A DNA stretch of 64,000 nucleotides from contig NZ_CP006841.1 in the NCBI RefSeq assembly GCF_001274895.1, positions 62,001-126,000 on the forward strand, written 5' to 3'. The DNA is from Corynebacterium lactis RW2-5 (GTDB taxonomy: Bacteria; Actinomycetota; Actinomycetes; Mycobacteriales; Mycobacteriaceae). The notes under the pieces were generated by a model. That model was not told the origin of the DNA. It searched no databases and worked only from the letters and a program-made list of their open reading frames with translations. Numbering within the stretch: position 1 is the stretch's first letter; each line of letters starts with the position of its first letter. Below are positions 55,047 to 63,667 of the stretch, in pieces. Both the position numbers and the translations under genes were made by a program.

Positions 55047-55484
55047 ATGTCCCAGATCTCGGACGAAGAACTGCTGGCCATGGCCTTCGACATCACCAAA
55101 AACTCCTACGCCCCGTACTCCGGATTCCCCGTCGGAGCTGCACTTTTGCTTGACGACGGCACAGTCGTTACCGGCTGCAACGTCGAAAATGCCTCCTATG
55201 GCTTGACCATGTGCGCCGAGCGCAACGCCGTGTTCCGCATGGTTGCCGAGTACGGTCCAAACCACAAGATTGAGGCCTGCGCTATCGCGGGCCGTAAAGC
55301 CGCGCCCTGCCACCCCTGCGGTGCCTGCCGTCAGGTTCTCCACGAATTCGGGTGTAAGCGCGTCATCGTCGAATCGGAGCGCCCCGACTCCTCCGGTACT
55401 GAGGACAACGTCACTCTCGGTGCCCCCGAGAGCATTGACTTTGAAAAGATCCTTCCCTACGCCTTCGGTCCCGAAGACCTGTAA
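55047..55484 (+). CDS. cdd: cytidine deaminase
   Basis: Start chosen at ATG 55047, six bases after GAGGGGAG; ATG 55041 is too close to that site. 145 residues. Substrate/zinc motifs: NSYAPYSGFPVGAAL, GCNVENASYG, MCAERNAV (catalytic Glu) and PCHPCGACRQVL (zinc Cys pair). It turns cytidine and deoxycytidine into uridine forms, feeding DeoA. It is followed within 19 bp by nupC. Confidence 0.96.
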   Translation: MSQISDEELLAMAFDITKNSYAPYSGFPVGAALLLDDGTVVTGCNVENASYGLTMCAERNAVFRMVAEYGPNHKIEACAIAGRKAAPCHPCGACRQVLHEFGCKRVIVESERPDSSGTEDNVTLGAPESIDFEKILPYAFGPEDL

Positions 55485-55502
55485 AGAAAGAGAACCCAAG
55501 CC

Positions 55503-56720
55503 ATGGAAAGACTACAAGGCTTAATAGGCATCGTCCTGATCATTGGCTTTGCCATTGCCATCTCGAAGCACAAGAAATCCATTAACTGGCGCACCCTAGG
55601 TGTAGGCCTGCTCCTGCAGGCAGTGTTCGCGCTCGTCGTGCTGAAGTGGCAGCCCGGCTTTGAAGCGCTCAAGTCCGTTGCGGGCGCAATCGAGAAGATG
55701 ATTGAGTTCACCAACGAGGGCACGTCATTCGTGTTCGGCGGCCTCTTCGACGGCACCGGTAAGAACTTCGTGTTCGTCCTCAATGTGTTGCCCGTCATCA
55801 TTTTCCTTGGCGCAGTGCTAGGTGCCCTCTACTACCTGCGCGTCGTCCAGTACTTCGTCGAGTATGTCGGTACTGCCCTGAAGTTCATCATGGGTACCTC
55901 AAAGGTCGAGTCAGTCTTTGCCTCCACGGTTATCTTCCTCGGTCAGTCAGAGGCCCCGCTCGTCGTTAAGCCCTACATCCCGAAGCTGACCAAGTCGGAG
56001 CTCTTCGCATGCATGTCCGGCGGTTTTGCGTCGGTCGCGGGTTCAACCCTGATTGGTTACTCCCTGCTCGGTGCTCCGCTCGAGTACCTGCTGGCCGCGT
56101 CCGTGATGAACGCACCGGGCTCCCTGCTGATTGCTAAGACCTTCTGGCCGGAGACCGAGGAGTCGAACCTCGACGCATCTGTGAAGGATGTTCGTGACAC
56201 TGAGTCGAAGAACGTCATCGATGCTCTTGGCTCCGGTGCCATGGCCGGTGGACGTATTGCCGTGGTTGTGGCCTGCCTGCTGATCGCCTTCATTGCCGTG
56301 ATTGCCATGCTGTCTGCGATGCTCGGCGGAATCGGTGGTTGGTTCGGGCAGGACAATTGGTCGCTGGAGGGCCTGTTCGGCCTGATCTTCGCCCCGATTG
56401 CCTGGCTGATTGGTGTGCCGTGGGAGAACGCGGGCCTAATCGGTAGCTTCATCGGTGAAAAGACGATTCTGAACGAGTTCGTCGGCTACACCTCCTTCTC
56501 CGAGCATGTTGCGAACCTAGATCCGAAGTCCGTCATGCTGGCAACCTTCGCCTTGGCTGGTTTCGCGAACCTGTCCTCCATTGCAATTCAGATTGGTTCC
56601 TTCGGCGCGCTGTCGCCGGAGCGCCGCGGCGAGATCGCGAAGAACGGACCGCTGGCGCTTATTGCCGGTCTGTGCACCAACCTGCTTAACGCTGCGATAG
56701 TTGGTGTGATTGCGCTGTAG
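55503..56720 (+). CDS. nupC: concentrative nucleoside transporter (NupC, CNT family)
   Basis: 405 residues, polytopic, with CNT motifs: GLLLQAVFALVVLKWQPG, FVLNVLPVIIFLGA, VIFLGQSEAPLVVKPYI, ACMSGGFASVAGSTLIGY, MNAPGSLLIAKTFWPETEES, KTILNEFVGYT and a final FANLSSIAIQIG. It brings nucleosides in with cations, supplying cdd and deoA. Cotranscribed with cdd and ended by a strong terminator at 56827. Confidence 0.95.
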   Translation: MERLQGLIGIVLIIGFAIAISKHKKSINWRTLGVGLLLQAVFALVVLKWQPGFEALKSVAGAIEKMIEFTNEGTSFVFGGLFDGTGKNFVFVLNVLPVIIFLGAVLGALYYLRVVQYFVEYVGTALKFIMGTSKVESVFASTVIFLGQSEAPLVVKPYIPKLTKSELFACMSGGFASVAGSTLIGYSLLGAPLEYLLAASVMNAPGSLLIAKTFWPETEESNLDASVKDVRDTESKNVIDALGSGAMAGGRIAVVVACLLIAFIAVIAMLSAMLGGIGGWFGQDNWSLEGLFGLIFAPIAWLIGVPWENAGLIGSFIGEKTILNEFVGYTSFSEHVANLDPKSVMLATFALAGFANLSSIAIQIGSFGALSPERRGEIAKNGPLALIAGLCTNLLNAAIVGVIAL

Positions 56721-56826
56721 GTGCTGTCAGTCCCTGGTGTAGCTGGTTGCTGCCGGTTGCTGGCTGGTAGCTGCGGTAGCCGGTTGCTTTGCCGCTGCAG
56801 TTGCTAGCACTGGTTCCACAAGAATT

Positions 56827-56850
56827 GCCCGAGGTTATCCTCGGGCTTTT
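56827..56850 (+). terminator. cdd-nupC terminator
   Basis: GCCCGAGG, loop TTAT, CCTCGGGC, then TTTT: a perfect 8-bp stem. Between nupC and this hairpin (56721-56826) the sequence is made of loose repeats of GGTTGCTG-like units with no coding signal. Confidence 0.88.
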
Positions 56851-56965
56851 CGCGTTTTCGCAGCAGGTATGCGTGAGTGAAGCGGCTCGGGGCGGAAAGA
56901 ATAGAAGATAGGGAGTGCATGGGGAGCTACGAGTAGCAATGCCATTTTTAGTGATTTTCGGGGTG

Positions 56966-57073
56966 TAAATGGCGTCCATTCTCAAGTTTGTGACACTTTT
57001 TCGCTTTTTTGCGGGAACTGACCTGGGCTTTTGTAAAATGAGCTGTCACAAATTTGAGAATAAGCGGCAGTTT
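56966..57073. repeat. hairpin repeat family, copy 2
   Basis: Arms ATTCTCAAGTTTGTGACA (56978-56995) and 57044-57061 pair with one G-T mismatch around a 48-base loop. Like copy 1, the left arm is followed by CTTTTTCG, and an outer GTAAATGGCG parallels GTAAAACGCC of copy 1. It lies in the gene-poor gap 56851-57206, about 135 bp from the end of the convergent YihY gene; nothing else is recognisable there. Confidence 0.75.
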
Positions 57074-57206
57074 GGGACCGAAATCCCCTTCAAACGGCAT
57101 TCGCAGACAGGTTTCGGCATTGCCGGTCATCTTCCGATGTCTGCCAACAGGTCCGGCCCACTATTTCGTGCCGAGCAACCCGAAATGCCGCAGCACCAAT
57201 CAGCGA

Positions 57207-58337
57207 CTACTCGTCAGCACTCTTGCCCTCGGCACCCTCGCCCTCAGCCAACGACGCCTCCCGAATCCGGTGTGCCTGTTCCCGCAGGTTGCGATGTGTC
57301 TTGCCCTCGGCTGCGGCGGCGGTCGCATCGCGGGGTGGCAACTGGATAAATTCCTCTGCGGCTAGCCCTGCTTTCAGCTGTCGCACCCGCTCAATTTCAG
57401 CGTCGAGTTTGAATCCGAACAGGATCATGACGTTGACGGTCCACAGTGCCGTCATCACGGCAATGACGGCACCCATAGCTCCGTATGGATTCGCCGCAGC
57501 AAAATTGAACAGGTACCAGGACAGTCCTTTGACAACCAGCGCTGTCGACACGATAGTCAGGAAGGAGCCAGTGCTCAGCCAGCGGAAACGTCGCTGCTTA
57601 ACGTTCGGTGTGAAGTAGTACAGCGAGCCCACCAGTGCCATTGACATCACGATTATGAACGGCCAGCGCAGCCATCCCCAGACGGTCAGACCGAAGTTAA
57701 TTACGTCTCGTGTTGCCGACTCAATTCCCAGCGGCTTCGCAATCGGGTCCACAATCGAATTCACCAGTGGTCCGTTGACAATAATCGCAATGAGCAGCAA
57801 CACTGTTCCGACCAGTAGAAGGAGCGTAATCGCGACCATGAACACGTGGTAGCGAATCAGGGTGCGCCCCTCCGAGATCCCATACACCGCGTTGGCCGTC
57901 CGTGAAAACGCGCGCGTATAGGCCGAAGACGAAATCAGCGCGAAGCCAATACCGATAATCAACGCGACCATACCGCCGGTCGAGGAGCCAATAATCGTGT
58001 CGATGACATCGCGCACGGAGCCCGCATATTCGGTGGGAATGTATTTTTCGACGAAGTCATTCGTCAGCGCCTGCAGGTCCTCTGTATACCCGGCCAGCAC
58101 CAGCGTCGCAATGGAATAGATCGCCAGCAGCGCGGGAGCGCAGGTCAAAACGGTGTAGTACGTCAGCATGGACGCCGCGTCGAAGCCTAGCTCCAGCCAG
58201 AATTCGATGCTTGCTCGCTTCAGGGCGTAGCCCAGCCCGCGCCATCCGACCCAGGGCAGGCGCCTGGAATTGTAGGCGTATTCGGCGTCGGCGGATTCAT
58301 CGACGTTGAGCGTGTGTCCGATCTGTTGTGCTGGCAC
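57207..58337 (-). CDS. YihY/virulence factor BrkB-family membrane protein
   Basis: 376 residues from GTG 58337, preceded by GGAGAGGAAG. Six membrane helices; family features FDAASMLTYYTVLTCAPALLA, a long helix pair, YYFTPNVKQRRFRWLSTGSF and GAVIAVMTALWTVNVMILFG. The C-terminal cytoplasmic tail is rich in Glu, Ala, Arg and Lys. The family was once called RNase BN, wrongly; it may act in lipid or envelope transport. Role here unknown. Confidence 0.85.
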   Translation of the reverse strand: MPAQQIGHTLNVDESADAEYAYNSRRLPWVGWRGLGYALKRASIEFWLELGFDAASMLTYYTVLTCAPALLAIYSIATLVLAGYTEDLQALTNDFVEKYIPTEYAGSVRDVIDTIIGSSTGGMVALIIGIGFALISSSAYTRAFSRTANAVYGISEGRTLIRYHVFMVAITLLLLVGTVLLLIAIIVNGPLVNSIVDPIAKPLGIESATRDVINFGLTVWGWLRWPFIIVMSMALVGSLYYFTPNVKQRRFRWLSTGSFLTIVSTALVVKGLSWYLFNFAAANPYGAMGAVIAVMTALWTVNVMILFGFKLDAEIERVRQLKAGLAAEEFIQLPPRDATAAAAEGKTHRNLREQAHRIREASLAEGEGAEGKSADE

Positions 58338-58407
58338 GGCACTTCCTCTCCGCCTGGCGATTTTCCGACCCTCATATTAGCCGCTGCAATACTACTGGTC
58401 GTGTTGC

Positions 58408-58418
58408 GCTTGCCGACG
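58408..58418. repeat. iterated 11-mer GCTTGCCGACG (intergenic copy)
   Basis: This copy lies outside any gene. The others are at 4070-4080, 5749-5759, 8276-8286, 11844-11854, 25079-25089, 25362-25372, 30213-30223, 45154-45164, 52700-52710 and 61753-61763, on both strands. A 10-of-11 variant is at 62925-62935. The longer form CGCTTGCCGACGCC occurs five times (4070, 5749, 11844, 52700 and 58408 sites). Confidence 0.7.
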
Positions 58419-58444
58419 CCGCCCTACGCCGCATTTATCGCCGA

Positions 58445-58474
58445 AGCCCCGCGAGCGTCAGTTCTCGCGGGGCT
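58445..58474 (-). terminator. hairpin after the CoA-disulfide reductase gene
   Basis: AGCCCCGCGAG, eight bases, CTCGCGGGGCT: a perfect 11-bp stem 40 bp beyond the reductase stop on its transcribed strand. There is no clear T-tract, so termination may rely on the stem alone. Confidence 0.5.
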
Positions 58475-58512
58475 AATACCAGGCACGCACCCGGGGTACC
58501 TACCAGGTTGGA

Positions 58513-60177
58513 TTAGGGCTTGCGTGCGCGCATACCCGCGGCCCAGGTGAGGTAGCCGCCGGTGAGATTGGCGGCCTTGATGCCGTAACCAGCCAGGATT
58601 GCTGCGGCGATGTGGCCGCGCAGGCCGACCTGGCAGTGGACGATGACGTCCTTGCCCTCGAGTTGCTGCCTGCCACCGTCGTTAAGCCAGTCGCGCAGCT
58701 CGTCGACGTCGACATTGATGGAGCCCGGGATGTCGCCGCGAGCGTATTCGCCAGCGGAGCGGACATCGATCAATACGGTGTTGTCGCGGGCGACCAAATC
58801 CTCCAGCTGATGCCACTGGACCAATTCCTCTCCGTTTAGAGCGTTGTCATCGACGAATCCGAGGAAGTTGATCGGGTCCTTCGCGGAGCCGAACTGCGGG
58901 GCGTATGCCAGCTCCAGGTCGGCGAGGTCGGAGCCTTTCAGACCTGCGCGCATAGCGGTCGCGATGACGTCGATGCGCTTATCCACACCGTTTTCGCCAA
59001 CGGCCTGGGCGCCGAGGATGGCGTCGGTCTTGGCGTCGACGACCAGCTTCAGGTGTAGCTGAGTGGCGCCGGGGTAGTAACCGGCGTGGTTGACCGGGTG
59101 GACGTGGATGACGCGGATGTTCTTTCCGGCGGCGCGGGCGCGGCGCTCATTCCATCCCACGGAGCCCGCCGCCAGACCCAGCACGCCGACGATGGCGGTG
59201 CCGAGGGTCAGCTGCGCCTGGCAGTCGCGGCCGGTGATGATGTCTGCGACCATGCGGCCGTGGCGGTTCGCGGTCTGAGCCAGCGGGACCAGGGAGTCCT
59301 CGCCGGAGACGGCATCGACCTTCTCCGCGGCGTCGCCGAGGGCGAAGATCGCCGGGTTGGAGGTGCGCTGGGCGCGGTCGACCTTGATACCGCCGCGCTC
59401 GCCGACGGCCAGGCCCGCCGCCTTGGCCAGCTCGGACGCCGGGCGCACGCCGATGGCCGCCACCACAATGTCGGCATCGACGGTGACCGAGGAACCGTCG
59501 TCAAGCACGACCTCGAGGGAGGAGTCGGAGATCTTCTTGGTGTCGGCGCGGGTGAGAACCTTCACGCCGGCGGCCTCGAGGCGGTCCTGGACCAGGACGG
59601 CCATTTCCTCATCAAGCGGAGCGAGAATCTGCGGGGAGCGCTCCACGATGGTGGTGGCGATGCCCATCTTGTGCAGGTTCTCGGCGAGTTCCAGGCCGAT
59701 GAAGCCACCGCCGATGATGGCAGCGGAGGCCACGCCGTCGGCGCGGACGGCCTCAGAGATAACGTCCACGTCCTCGACGGTGCGCAGAGTCAGTGCGCGC
59801 TCAATGCCAGGGATTGGCGGCAGGAACGGAGTCGCGCCGGGGGAGAGGACTAGGAAGTCGTAGTCTCGGGTGCGTTCTTCACCGGTGACCTCGTTACGGA
59901 CGGTGACGTTCTTCGCGGCCGGGTCGATGGCGGTGACGCGGTGGGAGACGAAGACGTCCAGGTTCAGGCGGGCTTTCAGCGACGCAGGGGTCTGCAGTAG
60001 CAGGGCGTCGCGGGACTCGATGGTGCGGCTGACGTAGTAAGGCAGACCGCAGTTGGCGAAGGAGACGTTCTCGCTGGCTTCGAAGACGATGATCTCCATG
60101 TCTTCGTCGCGGCGACGCAGGCGAGCTGCGGTGGACATGCCTCCGGCGACGCCGCCGATGATGACAGTGGTGGTCAT
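58513..60177 (-). CDS. CoA-disulfide reductase-like flavoprotein fused to rhodanese domain
   Basis: 554 residues. The N-terminal FAD fold (VIIGGVAGGMSTAARLRRRD) has active-site Cys43 in FANCGLPYY, the same position as in CoA-disulfide reductases. The NAD(P)H motif is AAIIGGGFIGLELAENL near 150, and a dimerisation domain follows. Residues about 460-554 are a rhodanese domain (VLIDVRSAGEYARGDIPGSI) with persulfide Cys515 in VIVHCQVGLRGH. Such fusions reduce CoA persulfides or polysulfides in sulfide and sulfane-sulfur handling. A CsoR/CstR-like operator lies directly upstream, which supports persulfide-responsive control. Confidence 0.9.
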   Translation of the reverse strand: MTTTVIIGGVAGGMSTAARLRRRDEDMEIIVFEASENVSFANCGLPYYVSRTIESRDALLLQTPASLKARLNLDVFVSHRVTAIDPAAKNVTVRNEVTGEERTRDYDFLVLSPGATPFLPPIPGIERALTLRTVEDVDVISEAVRADGVASAAIIGGGFIGLELAENLHKMGIATTIVERSPQILAPLDEEMAVLVQDRLEAAGVKVLTRADTKKISDSSLEVVLDDGSSVTVDADIVVAAIGVRPASELAKAAGLAVGERGGIKVDRAQRTSNPAIFALGDAAEKVDAVSGEDSLVPLAQTANRHGRMVADIITGRDCQAQLTLGTAIVGVLGLAAGSVGWNERRARAAGKNIRVIHVHPVNHAGYYPGATQLHLKLVVDAKTDAILGAQAVGENGVDKRIDVIATAMRAGLKGSDLADLELAYAPQFGSAKDPINFLGFVDDNALNGEELVQWHQLEDLVARDNTVLIDVRSAGEYARGDIPGSINVDVDELRDWLNDGGRQQLEGKDVIVHCQVGLRGHIAAAILAGYGIKAANLTGGYLTWAAGMRARKP

Positions 60178-60234
60178 GGTGATGGGCTCCTAGAAGGATC
60201 GACTGAAGTTACTGTCTTGATACACCCACCAACA

Positions 60235-60253
60235 TATACCCCTGGGGGTTTAT
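60235..60253. promoter_or_regulatory. CsoR/CstR-type operator
   Basis: TATACCCCTGGGGGTTTAT, centred 67 bp before the reductase start, has ATACCCC and GGGGGT halves like the operators of the persulfide sensor CstR and the copper sensor CsoR. No such regulator is encoded in the window. Confidence 0.55.
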
Positions 60254-60286
60254 TCCGGAAGGGGTAAGAATCTTTCCCAGCCCCAG

Positions 60287-61231
60287 TTATTCCACTCCCA
60301 GTCCCAGCAGGCGGCCCGCCGTGGAATCATCGATGACCAGGTGAGTTGCCAGCTTGGTCTTGAGCGCCACGTCGATGGCGCGTGCCTTCTTAGCGCCGCC
60401 GGCGATCAGCACTCGAGTGGGGATCCTACGCAGATCCGCCAGGCTGATGCCCACGGTGCGGGCATCGACCTCTGGGAGCGCTACGCCGCCGTCGTCCCGG
60501 TAGAAGCGGGAGCAGGCGTCGCCCACTGCGCGCGAGGTCAAAAGGTCCTTCTCCTCCTCGGACAGCTGACCCAGGTTCAGCGCCAGCGAATCCTCGTTGA
60601 CCGCGCCGACCGTGAACACCGCGATGTCCACACCCCGGCCGAGCGCGAGGACGCTGGCGATGAAACGATCCTGCTCGACGATGCGCTTGGTCTCCACTGA
60701 GTCGAAAATCACCGGCAGGGGGAGCGTGCGGGCGTAGGCGTGAAAGGCGTGACAGAACGCGCCGATTGTGCGGATGTCGTTAGTTGACTTATCCGAGTGG
60801 CTCATTCCGCCCTTGAGCTGCACAATCTCGACGCCGGAGACGTCTTTCTGCTTCAGCTGCGTCGACACTGAATACATGGTCTTGCCCCAGGAGACGCCGA
60901 CCATGGTGCCGTCAACGACCAGGTCGTCCAATAGTTCGGCGCCCACGCGGCCGAGCTCGCGGAGCAGGACCGAGTCGCCGCTGCGGGCGGGCTGCGCCAG
61001 GCGCACCTCACTCAGTCCGTAGGACTCGCGCATTCGCGAGCCAATCTCCGAAGCCTCCTCGCGCGGATCGTGAATCTCGATACTCACGTAGCCCTGCTCG
61101 CGGCCCCAGTTGAGCAACTTCGAGACCGTGGGGCGGGAAACCCCGAGCTCATCGGCCACCTTCGACTGTGTAAGCCCCTCGCCGTAGTACAGCTTCACGG
61201 CCGTTAGGGCTTGGATGTCGCGGCTGTCCAT
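60287..61231 (-). CDS. SorC/DeoR-type sugar-phosphate-responsive transcriptional regulator
   Basis: 314 residues from ATG 61231 (AGGAGG upstream). An N-terminal helix-turn-helix (LTQSKVADELGVSRPTVSKL near 20-40) is followed by the SorC effector domain (GTMVGVSWGKTMYSVS, VQLKGGMSH, VFTVGAVNED, RVLIAGGAKKARAID). B. subtilis DeoR has this architecture, answers to deoxyribose 5-phosphate and controls deoxynucleoside genes. A deo regulon is encoded 6 kb away, making this its likely regulator (inference). ACAAATGT upstream (61380) is shared with the deo control region. Confidence 0.82.
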   Translation of the reverse strand: MDSRDIQALTAVKLYYGEGLTQSKVADELGVSRPTVSKLLNWGREQGYVSIEIHDPREEASEIGSRMRESYGLSEVRLAQPARSGDSVLLRELGRVGAELLDDLVVDGTMVGVSWGKTMYSVSTQLKQKDVSGVEIVQLKGGMSHSDKSTNDIRTIGAFCHAFHAYARTLPLPVIFDSVETKRIVEQDRFIASVLALGRGVDIAVFTVGAVNEDSLALNLGQLSEEEKDLLTSRAVGDACSRFYRDDGGVALPEVDARTVGISLADLRRIPTRVLIAGGAKKARAIDVALKTKLATHLVIDDSTAGRLLGLGVE

Positions 61232-61395
61232 GCGACCTCCTCTGCCATGTGCGCCAATGGAGGAGCCCGGAAGGGGTGAAGCTGGTCTCCGAAGGCTCCT
61301 GCCCGAATCGGGAGTCGGGAAAAGGCGCTCTCAAGCAGTAATTTTACAACCAGTTTCCATAAATAAAAACAGAAACTTTACAAATGTGAGGGTAG

Positions 61396-63471
61396 TTACC
61401 AGATAATCACTCGGTCCTCGGGGGCGCGCCACATCCCGTCTCCCGGCTCGGTGCCAAATGCCGCGTGGAACTCCTCAATATTCGACGCAATCACGTTGCA
61501 GCGGAACTCCGCCGGCGAGTGCGGATCGATTGCCAGGTATTGGCGCTGCAGTTCCGGGCGAATCTTCGAGCGCCACACCAGGGCCCACTGCTCGAACATG
61601 CCACGGTAGGTCTCCGGGGTATCGGTTAGTCCCAGCTCGCTGCCGCGCTCAGCGAGGAAGCGTCGGAAAGCGACCACAGCGATACCCAGCCCGCCCAGGT
61701 CACCGATGTTTTCGCCGAGGGTGAACTCGCCGTTGACTCCGGGCAGGTCCTGGCTTGCCGACGCGCCCTCCGTTGCCTCAACTTCCGCAGCTTCGCGCAG
61801 AACCGTCGGCACCAGGCCGGAGTACTGGTCTACCAGGGCGGAGGTGAGCTTCTCGAAGGCGGTGCGGTCCTCATCTGTCCACCATTGGTTGAGGTTGCCG
61901 TGGCCGTCATACTGAGAGCCCTGGTCGTCGAAACCGTGGCCAATCTCGTGGCCGATGACCGCGCCAATCGCGCCGAAGTTCTCCGCAGGGGTCGCGTCCG
62001 GCGAGAAGAACGGCGGCTTCAAAATCGCGGCTGGGAAGGTGATGTCATTGACTACCGGGTTGTAGAAGGCATTGACGGTCTGCGGGGTCGCGTGCCACTC
62101 ATCGCGGTCGGCTGGGCGGCCTAGCTTCGCTACCTCGCGGTTGTGCGCGAAAGCGCTGGCGGCGCGGACATCATCCATGAGTGTTTCGCCGAGCTTCATT
62201 GCCGAGTAGTCGCGCCAGGTGTCAGGATAGCCAATCTTGGCCTTGAACTGCGACAACTTCTCCAGGGCGCGTTCGCGGGTCGCGTCGGTCATCCACGGCA
62301 GAGCGCTAATGCGTTCACGATAGGCCGCCAGGAGGTAGTCGACCAGCTCGAGCATCTGTTCTTTGTACTCGGGCGGGAAGTGCTTTGCCACATACAGCTT
62401 GCCGACGTCATGTCCCACGGCGCTTTCCACAAATGCGACGGCGCGCTTCCAGCGGGCGCGCTGTTCCGTGGACCCCTGGAGAATTCGGCCGTAGAAGTTG
62501 AAGTTCTCGGCCGAGAAGTCGCTGGAGAGGTATGCCGCGCGCTGGTGCAAGATCAGCCACAGGGCCCACAGGCGCAGGTCCTCTAGTTTCGTGTCCTGCC
62601 AGACCTTTCCCAGGTGCTCGAAATAGGAGGGCATCATCGCGATGACGGTGTCAATCTTGTTTTCGTTGATTTCGTTGACGCCTGTGGCGGCGAGCCAGTC
62701 CGCGACCGGAAAACCAGCAGGTAGGTCCGCAATGGCGGTCTTGTTGTAGGTTTTCAACGCGTCGCGGGTGGATACAACATCCCAGTGTCCTGCGGCGAGT
62801 GACTTCTCTACGGTAAGGACCCGGGCCGCTGCATCGGACGCAGCATCAGTTACCACGCCATCGGCGTCCCCTTCTGCCTGGGGGGCGAGACCGAAAGGCT
62901 CTAGCAGGTTTGTCAGTGAGGGGTCGTCGGCAAGTAGGGAGAACATGGCGGCGACGTGATTTTCGTAGGCTGCGAGAGTATCGGCGTGGCCGGGCTCTCG
63001 GTAGTAGGCCTCATCGGGCAGGCCAAGTCCGGACTGCAGAAGGTAGAGGGCTGCCTCTTCGGAGGTGGAGTCCTTCTCCACCCAGTATCCGAGCGGGCCG
63101 CCAACGCCCAGGCGATCTAGGCGGCCGAGCGCGAGCGCGAGCTCGTGGGCGTCTTTAGCTGAGGTGAGAAGTTCGATGTCGCTGGCTAGTGGGGTTGCGC
63201 CGGCGGCATCGATTGCCTTCTCGTCCATGAAGGCGTTGTAGAGACGCGCCACTTTAGAGTCGGGTTCGGACTCTGCAGCGGTAGTAATAAGGTCCCGAAC
63301 TGCTTCTTCGGAGTCGTCCCGGAGTTTGTGGAAGGCGCCGTCAATTGCGCGGTCAGCCGGGATGACATGCTGATCAATCCATGATCCGTTTATCGCTCGG
63401 TAGAGATCGTCCTGGGGGCGGGGAGCCGAGGATGGGCGAGAGGCGGAGAATGAGTCGCTGTGGTTAGTCAT
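61396..63471 (-). CDS. M13-family zinc metallopeptidase (PepO/neprilysin-like)
   Basis: 691 residues, the usual length of the family. Zinc site HEIGH at 508-512 in VIGHEIGHGFDDQGSQYDG, third ligand Glu in LGENIGDLGGL, upstream NAFYNPVVNDITFPAAIL, and C-terminal FRCNVIASNIEEFHAAFG. No signal peptide is visible, so it probably works in the cytoplasm on peptides. It ends 165 bp before the regulator gene on the same strand. One 11-mer (61753) and a one-mismatch copy (62925) lie inside it. Confidence 0.93.
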   Translation of the reverse strand: MTNHSDSFSASRPSSAPRPQDDLYRAINGSWIDQHVIPADRAIDGAFHKLRDDSEEAVRDLITTAAESEPDSKVARLYNAFMDEKAIDAAGATPLASDIELLTSAKDAHELALALGRLDRLGVGGPLGYWVEKDSTSEEAALYLLQSGLGLPDEAYYREPGHADTLAAYENHVAAMFSLLADDPSLTNLLEPFGLAPQAEGDADGVVTDAASDAAARVLTVEKSLAAGHWDVVSTRDALKTYNKTAIADLPAGFPVADWLAATGVNEINENKIDTVIAMMPSYFEHLGKVWQDTKLEDLRLWALWLILHQRAAYLSSDFSAENFNFYGRILQGSTEQRARWKRAVAFVESAVGHDVGKLYVAKHFPPEYKEQMLELVDYLLAAYRERISALPWMTDATRERALEKLSQFKAKIGYPDTWRDYSAMKLGETLMDDVRAASAFAHNREVAKLGRPADRDEWHATPQTVNAFYNPVVNDITFPAAILKPPFFSPDATPAENFGAIGAVIGHEIGHGFDDQGSQYDGHGNLNQWWTDEDRTAFEKLTSALVDQYSGLVPTVLREAAEVEATEGASASQDLPGVNGEFTLGENIGDLGGLGIAVVAFRRFLAERGSELGLTDTPETYRGMFEQWALVWRSKIRPELQRQYLAIDPHSPAEFRCNVIASNIEEFHAAFGTEPGDGMWRAPEDRVIIW

Positions 63472-63667
63472 GTAGCCCAGTGTAGGCCTGCCTTAGTGAG
63501 TCGGTGAGAGCCCGACTTTCTAAGTCCAGGCGCCGAGTCGAGGTGACGATGTCTGATGGTGCTGAAGTGTCTGATGCGCTGTATTTTTGCTCGTGAATCC
63601 CCAAGGTGTGGATGCGAAATCGTTATACGAATGTTGCCAAAGAGATAAAAGAGGTAAGGTACGCCCC

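Noticed and set aside
58314..58550. Short forward frames between the YihY and reductase genes
   Set aside because: No ribosome site; the region holds a hairpin and an 11-mer copy instead.
4070..62935. Reading the iterated 11-mer as a KOPS or Chi-like polar signal
   Set aside because: Copies are split six to five between strands, without the polarity such signals need.
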